A DNA stretch of 64,000 bases from JBHICC01 sp046759385 (GCA_046759385.1 JBHICC010000011.1:1-64000); one strand, 5' to 3'; shown: positions 52,905 to 61,765, counted from the stretch's first letter. Numbers and translations: made by a program. Notes: generated by a model not told the origin, from the letters alone.

Positions 52905-53349
52905 TGCGCGCCCTGTGTTTGGCAGCGATGAAGTCACTGTGTGAGATGTGCAACAGACCGGCGATCTTGCGGATCAAATGGTCTTCGTACTTGTCCAGTT
53001 GTCCATCAGCGTAGGCCACCCGCCACATCAACTCTATGACAGTCTTCTTCTCGTCCGCAGTTAGCGTTTTATTGATAAGCGAGGTGAACTGAAAGTAATC
53101 GGTTGCTTGTTTGACTTCCTGCTCGGCCAACTTAATGAGAGTCTCGGTCTCTTCGCGAGGCAGCTCGAAAACGGTTTGCACTGCATGTGTCACAGCCTCC
53201 ACTTCCTTCGATGTCACGTCAAAGTCAGCGCGTGTCGTTTCAAGCAAAACAGCTGCAGTCGCGATCCGCAGACGATGCTCGACCGTGGCTGGCGTTGCTG
53301 CCTCTTGGGCGATGTGTTGGTCGAAGAACTGTTTGATCGCTTTGATCAT
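52891..53349 (-). CDS. TerB-family protein
   Basis: A 152-residue soluble helical protein of the TerB (tellurite resistance) family, with LRIATAAVLLETTRADFDVTSKEVEAV and the metal-binding-type acidic loop MWRVAYADGQLDKYEDHLIRKIAGLLHI. In other bacteria TerB-like proteins bind metal and take part in stress response, but the role is not defined. The final residues (ARTPSP) and stop lie in the palindromic repeat, so the 3' end may have been altered by its insertion. It is convergent with the GH65 gene. Confidence 0.88.
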   Translation of the reverse strand: MIKAIKQFFDQHIAQEAATPATVEHRLRIATAAVLLETTRADFDVTSKEVEAVTHAVQTVFELPREETETLIKLAEQEVKQATDYFQFTSLINKTLTADEKKTVIELMWRVAYADGQLDKYEDHLIRKIAGLLHISHSDFIAAKHRARTPSP

Positions 53350-53673
53350 GGGCCGCGCGCATTATCGCAAATCGTCCCAGTGTACGCAGCCGGCAGCGTC
53401 ACTAGCGGGACTACACCAATAGCAGTGGGGTCTTTTCGAAAAAACGGTTTTCGGGAGGTCGACGTGACGCTACACTTTGGGTGTGCGTGTCTAAAGGTAC
53501 GGCTGAGATGTTAACTCATGAACAGCTTGTTTAGGGGCACGTTCACACCCATGAATCTTGAGATCGGCAACTCCGTTAGTTGTCTGTTTGCTGATGGAAT
53601 ACCGAAGCGAGTAAGGAACTTTACGTGCCGGTTCGGGCCCGAGAACGGTGTTAGGATGTACGTCGTAAAGGTG

Positions 53674-54810
53674 ATGTATAAGTACACTAAGTTTGTGTGG
53701 CTTGTCGCGATGTATTGCGGCCTGGCAACGGCTGGTCCAAATACTTATTGGCAAACGCCGATTCCACCACCAGGTGAGGCGCCGACTGGCCATCACCCGT
53801 TGACGCGTGACTTATCCCCCGATCGATGCGGTCTGTGTCATCAGGATACATACCGGCAGTGGCAGGGCTCGATACACGCGAAGGCGATGTCGAAGGGTTT
53901 AGCCGGTCAGCTGCGGATAACCTCGAAGCAGAACGTACGAGCATGTCTGACGTGTCATGTCCCGCGTAGCGGACAGTGGGCGTTGTGGGAAGCGCAAGGA
54001 GCGTCGGCCCTTACTGAACTGCACGGCATTGATTGCGCAGGGTGTCATGTACGCGATAGCTACGAGCGTTATGGTGCACGGGAGATCAAAGACACGCCAC
54101 ACGGTACCGTGCGCGCGATGCCGCTTTTCAAACGCTCGGAGTTTTGCATCAAGTGCCATCAGTTCCCGAAAGGGCAAGGCAATGTTGTGAATGGTAAACC
54201 GCTTGAAAACACCTACAATGAATGGCGTGCATCGCGTTACAGCCAGTCGGGGCAAACGTGTCAAAGCTGTCACATGCCCAACGGCAAGCACGAGTTTAAA
54301 GGCATCCACGACCGAGGAATGACACGCAAAGGGTTAGCCGTGCGTGTCTCCCGTACCGAAGCAGGGTTGCACGTACACGCCAAGAACGTCGGGGCGGGGC
54401 ATGCGTTACCCACTTACGGAACTCCGCGTATTACCATCGTCGCCGAGACTATCGAAAAAGGGCGAGTCAAACGTGCGCAATACCTGATACAACGACGGCT
54501 ACATTGGCACCCGAAAACGGGTTGGCGCGAGATATCAGATACGCGGCTAATGCCTGATCAATCAATCGATTTGAACTTGCCAATGGCCAAAGACCAGGTG
54601 GCGACCGTGAAGGTGATCGTCCAACCTGACCACGATTATCATGATCGCGTTTATCCGATGCTGCTGTCGGCGCCGGTTGACTTGCCTAGTGCCGATCGCG
54701 CTATGCTGGAGGCGGCGCGCAAGGCCGGTATCGCGAACGAGTACACACTCTACAGTTTCAGTTGCAATAGCTGGAAGGGCAACAAACAGTCCTGTGATGA
54801 AAGTTCTTAA
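53674..54810 (+). CDS. Periplasmic pentahaem cytochrome c
   Basis: An exported multihaem cytochrome of about 378 residues. The signal peptide is MYKYTKFVWLVAMYCGLATAG; the frame is open upstream (ATGs at 53656 and 53518) and 53656 is the other reasonable start. Five CxxCH haem sites are seen: CGLCH (52-56), CLTCH (91-95), CAGCH (121-125), CIKCH (158-162) and CQSCH (196-200). Distal His ligands are probably in LHGIDCAGCH, IHAKAM and TGHHPL. The C-terminal half lacks haems and has GHALPTYGTPRITIVAE, a conserved region of the cytochrome c554-like group. Redox partner unknown. Confidence 0.85.
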   Translation: MYKYTKFVWLVAMYCGLATAGPNTYWQTPIPPPGEAPTGHHPLTRDLSPDRCGLCHQDTYRQWQGSIHAKAMSKGLAGQLRITSKQNVRACLTCHVPRSGQWALWEAQGASALTELHGIDCAGCHVRDSYERYGAREIKDTPHGTVRAMPLFKRSEFCIKCHQFPKGQGNVVNGKPLENTYNEWRASRYSQSGQTCQSCHMPNGKHEFKGIHDRGMTRKGLAVRVSRTEAGLHVHAKNVGAGHALPTYGTPRITIVAETIEKGRVKRAQYLIQRRLHWHPKTGWREISDTRLMPDQSIDLNLPMAKDQVATVKVIVQPDHDYHDRVYPMLLSAPVDLPSADRAMLEAARKAGIANEYTLYSFSCNSWKGNKQSCDESS

Positions 54811-54842
54811 CGTTCTGCAACACTCGGCTTTCTCGTTGATAC

Positions 54843-55982
54843 CTAGCACGCCACCAACTGCAGACCTAAGGCCGCTTCCCGGAATACCCTTGCGCCGTGT
54901 TGTAACACGCGTGCTCGCCAGCGAGCATCTGCGGGGCAGAAAGCCTGCAAAAGGTCGGCTTTCACCTGTAAACCCGTGGAGGCGTCTGCGGCGCCATAAT
55001 GGTGGTACTGATTTTCCCGGCGCAGAGCCGACAACACGTGTAACAAAGAATATGTTCCCAGTTCCATTGTCGCTGCGTAGACCTTTGCATGCGCAAAGAT
55101 TTCCTTTGTCAGCCACCCAAGTGTCCCAATTGCGGCATAAGTGGTCGCGCCGGCTGCGTAACTGCTTAGCACTCGCTCAGCACTGAGCCACGCCTGTAGC
55201 TGGCAAAGTTCGTCCGACCCCGGCGCCTCATGCGCTAACAAAGTGGCGTACCCGTACTTGCCTAGGCCTGTGTGTATGTCGATGTGTAACACATGGCGCG
55301 TTTGCTGAGTCGCGAACATTCTCAAGATTTGATACAGGGTCTCGGTGGACTGTTGCCGTTCAGCACCGCCATAGAATAGCCCTCGCGGAAACGCGTACTG
55401 ACCGCCCGCTATCGCCTGGCGCGCGGTACGGGGACCTCTTCGTATCCCGAGCCAGAGCAATTGCGGTAGAAACGGCTGGTGCGGCCGAAGCGGCGCGCGC
55501 GGATTGAGCAAAAAGTCAAAATCGGCGTAAGCGGGATTGTCCGGCCCTGGAAAACGAGTTATGCAGTTGCGATTAAGATCGACGTTGTTTTCGTTAGCCC
55601 GACGGATGTGAGCGAACCCGTAGGGGTTTACCGCGTGCACGAAGAGCACCGTACACGCTGGCTGCTTGCGTGGGTCGCTGAAGCGTGTGCGAAGCAGGTA
55701 TTGTTGCAACGCGCTACCGGCAAGGCCTTCGGCTCCGTGCACACCTGATGTCAGTACCAGCAGTCGCTTACTGGCTGCGTTGCTAAAGTGCGCCGTGTCT
55801 ATGCTCAAGTGCTCGCCAGCGGGACCGCGCGCGCCGATCGGATAGCTTGCAATCTGGGCACCGATGTTGCTGGCTAGACGTAAGAACTGCTTACGTGCGC
55901 TGAAGTAATCAGCCGCGAACTCATCGGAGGAGGCCGCCGATGCTGGGTTCGCCGATCGCTGCATCATAGCGCGCGACCCCAA
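54843..55982 (-). CDS. DUF2817 zinc-dependent deacylase/peptidase (M14-like)
   Basis: A 379-residue hydrolase of the DUF2817 family, related to M14 carboxypeptidases and succinylglutamate desuccinylases. Zinc-binding pattern is seen in VLTSGVHGAEGLAG (HxxE) and HVLHIDIHTGLGKYG (distal His), and the catalytic acid in YAATMELGTYS. No signal peptide is obvious; the region before LTSGVHG is polar. It lies on the strand opposite the pentahaem cytochrome. The substrate is not determined. Confidence 0.85.
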   Translation of the reverse strand: MGSRAMMQRSANPASAASSDEFAADYFSARKQFLRLASNIGAQIASYPIGARGPAGEHLSIDTAHFSNAASKRLLVLTSGVHGAEGLAGSALQQYLLRTRFSDPRKQPACTVLFVHAVNPYGFAHIRRANENNVDLNRNCITRFPGPDNPAYADFDFLLNPRAPLRPHQPFLPQLLWLGIRRGPRTARQAIAGGQYAFPRGLFYGGAERQQSTETLYQILRMFATQQTRHVLHIDIHTGLGKYGYATLLAHEAPGSDELCQLQAWLSAERVLSSYAAGATTYAAIGTLGWLTKEIFAHAKVYAATMELGTYSLLHVLSALRRENQYHHYGAADASTGLQVKADLLQAFCPADARWRARVLQHGARVFREAALGLQLVAC

Positions 55983-56020
55983 TAACGGGTTTGACTAATG
56001 TGGGAGTAACACAAATAGAA

Positions 56021-57076
56021 TTAGGCGTCGCCCTCACCAAGTACTTCAACTTGCTGGCTCTTGGCAAAGTTCAACAGCCGCCTTATCGGCACCATAGCGC
56101 GGCGTCGAACGGTCTCTTCGACAAAGATTTCGTTCGTCGCATATGTCAGCACGTTGTGAAGCTTTTGCACCGTGTTCATCGCCATCCAACGGCAATGCGC
56201 ACAACTTTCGCAGGTGGCACCGACTCCTGCGGTGGGCGCCTCGAGAAAGGTTTTCGCAGGTGCGACCTGTTTCATTTTGTGGAAAATGCCCTTGTCGGTG
56301 GCGACGATCAATTTCTTTGCCGGCAGTGTCTTCGCGGCTTCGACGAGCGCAGTGGTAGAGCCGACAATATCAGCCTGCTCGATCACACCCGCGGGCGATT
56401 CCGGGTGCGCTAGGATGGCGGCATCAGGGTGCCTTGCCTTCAGGGCACGCAGCACCTCAGCCTTGAACTCCTCGTGGACTACGCAGGCCCCCTGCCAAAG
56501 CAGCATATCCGCGCCAGTCGTCTTTTGTATGTATTCACCTAGGTAGCGATCCGGCGCCCATAGGATCTTCTCGCCGCGCGCAGCGAGATGTTGCACTACT
56601 TTTACGGCGATGCCGGACGTAACCATCCAATGTGCACGGGCTTTGACGGCAGCACTTGTATTGGCATAGACCACCACCGTTCGATCGGGATGGTCATTGC
56701 AGAATCGCTCGAACTCGGCGGCAGGACAACCGATGTCGAGCGAACAGGTCGCCTCGACATCGGGCATGAGCACGCGTTTTTCCGGGTTAAGGATCTTGGC
56801 CGTTTCACCCATGAAGCGCACACCGGCCACCACTAAGGTCTTGGCGGCGTGTTCGTTTCCGAAACGCGCCATATCAAGCGAGTCGGATACCAACCCCCCG
56901 GTTTCGTCCGCTAGGTCTTGCAACTCGGGTGCCGTATAGTAGTGTGCAACCAGGACCGCGTTCTGCGCCGCGAGCATGTGCTTGATCTCGCTCGCGAGCA
57001 CGGCGGAATCGCTCGGCGGCTTGAGTTCCGAGATTGGTGCTCTTGCTACGACTTGGCTCGATAACGCCTTGTTCAT
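56021..57076 (-). CDS. nadA: Quinolinate synthase NadA
   Basis: Forms quinolinate from iminoaspartate and dihydroxyacetone phosphate in NAD synthesis. The 351-residue protein carries the [4Fe-4S] ligands C111 (EATCSLDIG), C198 (WQGACVVHEEF) and C289/C292/C295 (TCESCAHC), of which one serves the cluster. Conserved YANTSAAVKA, WAPDRYLGEYI and ADIVGST are seen. It lies 35 bases after the nrtR stop on the same strand, so the pair is likely one operon repressed by NrtR. Confidence 0.96.
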   Translation of the reverse strand: MNKALSSQVVARAPISELKPPSDSAVLASEIKHMLAAQNAVLVAHYYTAPELQDLADETGGLVSDSLDMARFGNEHAAKTLVVAGVRFMGETAKILNPEKRVLMPDVEATCSLDIGCPAAEFERFCNDHPDRTVVVYANTSAAVKARAHWMVTSGIAVKVVQHLAARGEKILWAPDRYLGEYIQKTTGADMLLWQGACVVHEEFKAEVLRALKARHPDAAILAHPESPAGVIEQADIVGSTTALVEAAKTLPAKKLIVATDKGIFHKMKQVAPAKTFLEAPTAGVGATCESCAHCRWMAMNTVQKLHNVLTYATNEIFVEETVRRRAMVPIRRLLNFAKSQQVEVLGEGDA

Positions 57077-57111
57077 GACATCGCTCTTTGTCTACGGCCA
57101 GGGTGCTTCGA

Positions 57112-57780
57112 TTACTTGATAATCTCCACTTTGTGCGGAAACCGCAGCCGATACAGCCGTGCCGGGCGGTGGTTGCCATTTCGACGCTGCTCATCGGTTT
57201 TCTCGATGCGGTCTAACGCCAACATACGTTTTCTGAAGTTGCGCTTATCTAAGACCTCTCCGAGGATGATTTCGTAGACGCTCTGTAGGTCACCGAGCGT
57301 GAACTTCCCGGGCATGAACTGATACGCTATCGTCGAATAATCGAGCTTTGCTACCAGGCGTTTATGCGCCATGCCCACAATGCCGGCGTGGTCGAAGGCC
57401 ATAAGGGGTAAGCGGTCCAACGGGAACCAGCCTACTGTCGTGTCCTCGACGGTTGGCCGCATCCGCAGGCGGTCCGAAGGAATCAACGCGTAGTACGCTA
57501 CCGAGATTACGCGCTCTCTCGGGTCACGCTGCGGGTCGCCCGAGGTGTGCAGTTGTTCGAGATACACGCCGGTGACCCCCGCTTTTTCGGCGAGCTCACG
57601 CAAGGCACACGATTCCAGATTCTCGTCGACACCGACAAATCCCCCGGGCAATGCCCACGTGCCAGTAAAGGGGTTGGCCCGGCGCTTAACGAGCAAGACC
57701 TCTAAGCGCTCAGCACGGATGCTGAAAAGCACCACGTCAGTGGTGACAGCCAGATGGGTACGCGCGCTACTGTAAGCCAT
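57112..57780 (-). CDS. nrtR: NrtR-type NUDIX transcriptional regulator of NAD synthesis
   Basis: A 222-residue protein with an N-terminal Nudix domain and a C-terminal winged-helix region (about 150-222, TLGDLQSVYEIILGEVLDKRNFRKRML, then RPARLYRLRFP). The Nudix box GGFVGVDENLESCALRELAEKAG is off the catalytic consensus: the second E of REUXEE is K, so it probably binds ADP-ribose rather than cleaving it. NrtR represses NAD genes and releases DNA with ADP-ribose. It sits directly upstream of nadA, and two perfect operator dyads lie just upstream of its start. Confidence 0.88.
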   Translation of the reverse strand: MAYSSARTHLAVTTDVVLFSIRAERLEVLLVKRRANPFTGTWALPGGFVGVDENLESCALRELAEKAGVTGVYLEQLHTSGDPQRDPRERVISVAYYALIPSDRLRMRPTVEDTTVGWFPLDRLPLMAFDHAGIVGMAHKRLVAKLDYSTIAYQFMPGKFTLGDLQSVYEIILGEVLDKRNFRKRMLALDRIEKTDEQRRNGNHRPARLYRLRFPHKVEIIK

Positions 57781-57783
57781 AAA

Positions 57784-57802
57784 TAGTGTATTGAGTACAC
57801 TA
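57784..57802. promoter_or_regulatory. NrtR operator 1
   Basis: TAGTGTA, five bases, TACACTA: a perfect 7-bp dyad a few bases upstream of the nrtR start. It resembles the GTGTA/TACAC-type NrtR sites of proteobacteria. Confidence 0.8.
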
Positions 57803-57813
57803 AGTAGGCCATT

Positions 57814-57843
57814 ACGATAGTGTAAGAACTACACTAAAGTCAA
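57814..57843 (-). promoter_or_regulatory. Promoter of the nrtR-nadA operon
   Basis: On the minus strand TTGACT and TATCGT are separated by 18 bases. Operator 2 lies between and over these elements, and operator 1 lies just downstream, so repressor binding would block polymerase. Confidence 0.55.
57818..57836. promoter_or_regulatory. NrtR operator 2
   Basis: A second perfect TAGTGTA-N5-TACACTA dyad. Its centre is 34 bases from operator 1. It overlaps the predicted -10 and spacer. Confidence 0.8.
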
Positions 57844-57886
57844 GTCTGAAGTAGAGATCAGAGATTAGCGAATCGGTCCGGCGGAC

Positions 57887-57912
57887 AAAAAAAACCCCCT
57901 GCGAGAGGGGGG
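57887..57912 (-). terminator. Terminator downstream of sat
   Basis: On the minus strand CCCCCC, a seven-base loop and GGGGG are followed by eight Ts. It lies about 95 bases after the sat stop and before the nrtR promoter. Confidence 0.85.
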
Positions 57913-58005
57913 TGATAAGGCCTCTAACCACTATATCGTTATTATTCAAACCGTGCTTAAGCCCGCGTATGGGCCACGGCATATGTATTTGATCGACTGC
58001 GGCTC

Positions 58006-59217
58006 TTATCTAGCCGAATGTCCAGAGAGCTTTACCTCTACAACCTCCTCCGGCTGCAAGCCCGCATAATACTCGTGCAACACGACCAGTACTTCAGGCC
58101 GGCTGAAGTGCTGCGGTACTGCTCCGCCTTCCGACAATGCTTTGCGAAGCTTGGTTCCAGAAAGCAGTAAACGGTCCTTTTCGCCGTGTGGACACGTTCT
58201 GGCCGAGGCGACGCTGTCGCACCTGTCACACCAGAATGTCCAGTCCAGCTTCAATGGCTTGATCTCAAGCGCGTCTGCTGGGATGTCATCGAAGATTCGT
58301 TGAGCGTCAAAAGCGCCGTAATAGTTGCCCACCCCCGCATGGTCACGCCCAACAATCAAGTGCGAACATCCGTAGTTCTGCCGAAATACCGCGTGCAGGA
58401 GCGCTTCGCGGGGGCCCGCATAGCGCATGTCTAATGGGTAACCGGCATGTAAGACCGTATCTGGCACAAAGTAGTTATCAATCAAGGTATCAATTGCCCG
58501 TGCTCTTACCTCGGCAGGGATATCGCCCGGCTTTAGCTGTCCCAATAGCGAGTGGATGAGCACGCCGTCGCAGATCTCAATCGCGACCTTTGCCAGATAT
58601 TCGTGCGACCGGTGCATCGGATTGCGGGTCTGCAGCGCCGCAATCGTGCGCCAACCTCTTTCGGCAAACGCTTTCCGAGTCTGTGCGGGTGTTAGGAAAT
58701 GCCGCGGGTAATGCTCAGGGAACTCGCCCCGCGACAGCACCTTTACCGGACCCGCCAGATTGATCTCGCCTTGCGCCAACAGCGTCTGTACGCCCGGGTG
58801 GGCGGAGTCCGTGGTTCCGTAGACCTGTCGGGCCTCGTGCATCTTGTCGATCCAGTACTTTTCCATCACCACCATAGTGGCCATGGTCTCGCCCGTGGCG
58901 GCGTCGATAAGGGCGATATTAGTCCCCAGCTCGATGCCGCCGGCGGTAGATGCATCGACCGACAAGGTAATCGGAATTGGCCAGAACGTGCCGCTCGCGA
59001 GTCGCATGTCGACGCATACCGATTGCCAGTCCGCCTCGGTCATGAACCCGTCCAACGGCGTGAAGCCGCCGATCCCGATCATGATCAGATCGCCGACTTC
59101 GCGCGACGTCATTGCGACTTGGGGCAAAGACTGCGCGCGTGCACCTTCCTCCTTCAGCTGTTGACCGGCCAGGAGGCGGGGGTTGAGTTGTTCGGCGCCG
59201 TGAGGGTTAATCAACAT
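58006..59217 (-). CDS. sat: ATP sulfurylase (Sat, dissimilatory type)
   Basis: Interconverts sulfate plus ATP with APS plus pyrophosphate; in sulfur oxidisers it runs in the ATP-forming direction. The start chosen is the ATG ending at 59217 (MLINPHGAEQLNPRL), 403 residues. Motifs: GGFTPLDGFM, LQTRNPMHRSHEYL with the HxxH-type nucleotide loop, and GRDHAGVGNYYGAFDAQ. Cysteines CDRC...CPH fit the zinc site of homo-oligomeric Sat. It is not the CysD/CysN type. A palindrome lies about 85-105 bases upstream; no apr or soe genes are in the window. Confidence 0.93.
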   Translation of the reverse strand: MLINPHGAEQLNPRLLAGQQLKEEGARAQSLPQVAMTSREVGDLIMIGIGGFTPLDGFMTEADWQSVCVDMRLASGTFWPIPITLSVDASTAGGIELGTNIALIDAATGETMATMVVMEKYWIDKMHEARQVYGTTDSAHPGVQTLLAQGEINLAGPVKVLSRGEFPEHYPRHFLTPAQTRKAFAERGWRTIAALQTRNPMHRSHEYLAKVAIEICDGVLIHSLLGQLKPGDIPAEVRARAIDTLIDNYFVPDTVLHAGYPLDMRYAGPREALLHAVFRQNYGCSHLIVGRDHAGVGNYYGAFDAQRIFDDIPADALEIKPLKLDWTFWCDRCDSVASARTCPHGEKDRLLLSGTKLRKALSEGGAVPQHFSRPEVLVVLHEYYAGLQPEEVVEVKLSGHSAR

Positions 59218-59301
59218 GCGAAAACAAGCCCTGAGGCAGCTTGGCCCCGGGGACGAGCAGCATATATCTTGGAACAACGCCGTGTACAGCCTTGCGAATC
59301 A

Positions 59302-59322
59302 TAAAAGTAATTAATACTTTTA
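59302..59322. promoter_or_regulatory. Perfect 8-bp dyad upstream of sat
   Basis: TAAAAGTA, five bases, TACTTTTA lies about 85-105 bases before the sat ATG and abuts a TATGAT that could be its -10. It looks like an operator for an unknown regulator. It is outside any gene. Confidence 0.55.
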
Positions 59323-59510
59323 CCAGTAAACTGAAATTTCGTTGATGTAAACCACCCGATCGCTGTCGCTGACCGCTAGGATGAAGCGTGTTGTCCGCTA
59401 GGTCCAGTGCTGTATCGGTTGGTCGGTCTGGCTACACTAGCCCGCAATCGGACCACGCGCCTGCGCGATGCCATCCTTCAGACAGGCGCGCGAGGCATAT
59501 CCTCGATGGG

Positions 59511-60167
59511 CTACTTGGGTGGCGCGCCTCGCGCCTGGTCCTGTTTCAGCTCGCGGTAGCGCTTGAGATCTTCGGCCGCCTGCTGCTTGATGGCGTCTTG
59601 TTCGCGTCGCATGCCCCGCATTGCGGCTTCATGACGCGCGATCTGCGCCCGCGTACGCTCAATGTCCGCCACCATGTCCTTGGGTATGGGTTTGCCCTTG
59701 CTCTGCACCTTGCCGGCTTCTGCCTCCATGCGCTCTAAGGTATCGCGCAACGGCCTCAAGGTCCTCGTAGTGGCAGTGATCGTGTAGTTGATCTGCGTGA
59801 GCTTGCGATCACGGATATATATGATGTCGTCCTCGTGCCCATAGGTTTGAAGCAGCTGTCGGTCACGGCGAGCTTGTTCCGCCGCCTGCCTCCGTTCCTC
59901 CTCCGCTAGCGCTTGTTGCTCATCGCGTTGGCGCACCTCATCTTTGGTGAGCGGTGCATCGATGACTTTGGTGGTCACACCTTCATCGGAGAGTTCCATG
60001 ACCCGCGAGCGCGCACACTCCTCGGCGGCGCGGTCACCGTAGTGCCACTTACCCTGAGCGTCCTTACATTTCTTGATTTTTGATCCGGCCGCGCCAAGGT
60101 CGATAGTAGTCAGGCCGAGTGCCAGAAAACCAGCTAATAGTATGATAGATAAGGGTTTTCCTTTCAT
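59511..60167 (-). CDS. DUF4124 exported coiled-coil protein
   Basis: An exported 218-residue protein. The signal peptide (LSIILLAGFLALGLTTIDLGAAG) is followed by a DUF4124-type domain with KKCKDAQGKWHYGDRAAEECARS, which may bind a ligand or metal in the periplasm. A long charged coiled coil (about 70-115 and 145-210) dominates the rest. Function is not established. It lies between sat and pyrE on the same strand. Confidence 0.8.
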   Translation of the reverse strand: MKGKPLSIILLAGFLALGLTTIDLGAAGSKIKKCKDAQGKWHYGDRAAEECARSRVMELSDEGVTTKVIDAPLTKDEVRQRDEQQALAEEERRQAAEQARRDRQLLQTYGHEDDIIYIRDRKLTQINYTITATTRTLRPLRDTLERMEAEAGKVQSKGKPIPKDMVADIERTRAQIARHEAAMRGMRREQDAIKQQAAEDLKRYRELKQDQARGAPPK

Positions 60168-60256
60168 CCGCCGCTCACATGAGGACTCACCAGGGGCTCA
60201 TTTCAAGATAGGCATTGGCTTATGAGGTTGTCAACCGCCGTCACGTGGCGGCGCGG

Positions 60257-60898
60257 TTAAACGCCATAGCGGCGGCGATAGGCGGTGATCGCGGCGAGAT
60301 GGTGTTGCACTTCTTCCCGCTCAGCCAGGTAGGTGACCAGGGTGTCTAAGCTGACGATGCGAATGACTTGAATCGCATAGCTGGTCTCAACGTCTTGTAC
60401 CGCCGAGCGGGTGCCAACACCTCGCTCCTGTCTGTCGAGCGCGATCACAGCGCCAGCCGACGTGGCGCCAGCCTGTTTGATCAGTCCGATGGCCTCAGCA
60501 ACTGATTGTCCAGCGGATATGACATCGTCAACGATGAGTACATTCCCGCGCAAGGGCGCACCAACGATCACGCCCCCCTCGGCATAGTCTTTCGCTTTCT
60601 TGCGGTTGAAGGCATAGGGTACGTCGCGGTGGTGTTCACTTGCCAAGGCGATGGCAGTGGTAGCGGCCAGCGGGATCCCCTTGTACGCCAGCCCAAAAAG
60701 CATATCGAATGCGACCCCCGCATCGATAATGGCAGTAGCATAGAATTGCCCAAGACGCAGTAAGGATGAACCCGAGCTAAAGCATCCTGCATTGAAAAAG
60801 TACGGGCTCACGCGCTGCGATTTAAGGACAAACTCACCAAACTTGATCGCGCCGGCCTCGATCGCGAAGTCAAGAAACGCCCGCTGGTAGTCCTTCAT
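60257..60898 (-). CDS. pyrE: Orotate phosphoribosyltransferase
   Basis: Adds PRPP ribose-5-phosphate to orotate in pyrimidine synthesis. The ATG ending at 60898 gives 213 residues, equal to the E. coli enzyme; the open frame continues upstream but is not homologous. It shows YFFNAGCFSSGSSLLRLG, FDMLFGLAYKGIPLA, FNRKKAKDYAEGG and the PRPP loop VLIVDDVISAG. It is divergent from the ExoIII-type gene, as with pyrE and crc in Pseudomonas. Confidence 0.96.
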   Translation of the reverse strand: MKDYQRAFLDFAIEAGAIKFGEFVLKSQRVSPYFFNAGCFSSGSSLLRLGQFYATAIIDAGVAFDMLFGLAYKGIPLAATTAIALASEHHRDVPYAFNRKKAKDYAEGGVIVGAPLRGNVLIVDDVISAGQSVAEAIGLIKQAGATSAGAVIALDRQERGVGTRSAVQDVETSYAIQVIRIVSLDTLVTYLAEREEVQHHLAAITAYRRRYGV

Positions 60899-60982
60899 CA
60901 ATGGCAAGATACAAGATTCAAGATGTGAGCCACAAGAAGCTTTAAGCTTGTGCATCCGGAGTTCTACCTTGTACCTGACTTC

Positions 60983-61756
60983 ATGCGCATCATCACCTTG
61001 AACCTTAACGGCATTCGGTCGGCAGCTGAGAAGGGATTCTTCCGCTGGTTGGCCCGGCAAGACGCTGACGTCGTGTGTACGCAGGAGCTCAAGGCCCAGG
61101 CCACCCAGCTGACGCGCCAGATGTTGGGACCCGGGGGCTACCACGGGTACTTTCACGACGCCGAACGAAAGGGCTATAGCGGCGTAGGGCTGTACTGTCG
61201 TCAGCAACCCGATCGCGTACGCGTCGGCGTCGGCTGGCCCGATATCGACGCTGAAGGGCGCTACATTCAGGCTGATTTCGGTGAGCTTTCGATTGCGTCG
61301 GTCTATTTGCCGTCGGGGTCGAGCGGCGAAGAACGCCAGGCAGTCAAGCTCACGTTCATCGAGCGCTTTACACCCTTTCTGAGTGCATTACGACACGATC
61401 GTCGCGAATATTTACTGTGCGGTGACTGGAACATTGCACACCAGTCCATCGACCTCAAAAACTGGCGCAGTAACCAGAAACACTCCGGATTCTTGCCTGA
61501 GGAACGTCATTGGATGGACACCGTGTTCACTGACATTGGCTTCGTCGACGTTTTTCGTAGTTTGAACGCGGAACCTGAGCAGTACACTTGGTGGTCGAAT
61601 CGCGGTCGTGCGTGGGAGAAAAACGTCGGGTGGCGCATCGATTATCAAATAGCGACCCCGGGGATAGCGGCCAAGGCGCGCGCCGAATCGATTTACAAGC
61701 GCAAGCGTTTTTCTGACCACGCACCGCTTACTATCGATTACGATTACGCACTATAG
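60983..61756 (+). CDS. Exonuclease III-family AP endonuclease
   Basis: A 257-residue member of the ExoIII/Crc family, started at MRIITLNLNGIRS. Catalytic residues of an active ExoIII are present: N7 in NLNGIRSA, E in VCTQELKA, D and N in CGDWNIAH, and the C-terminal SDHAPL. Because these are intact it is more likely a DNA repair nuclease than the inactive Crc regulator that often sits next to pyrE. It shares its intergenic region with divergent pyrE and is followed by the AmpG-like gene nine bases later. Confidence 0.85.
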   Translation: MRIITLNLNGIRSAAEKGFFRWLARQDADVVCTQELKAQATQLTRQMLGPGGYHGYFHDAERKGYSGVGLYCRQQPDRVRVGVGWPDIDAEGRYIQADFGELSIASVYLPSGSSGEERQAVKLTFIERFTPFLSALRHDRREYLLCGDWNIAHQSIDLKNWRSNQKHSGFLPEERHWMDTVFTDIGFVDVFRSLNAEPEQYTWWSNRGRAWEKNVGWRIDYQIATPGIAAKARAESIYKRKRFSDHAPLTIDYDYAL

Positions 61757-61765
61757 AATAAACAC

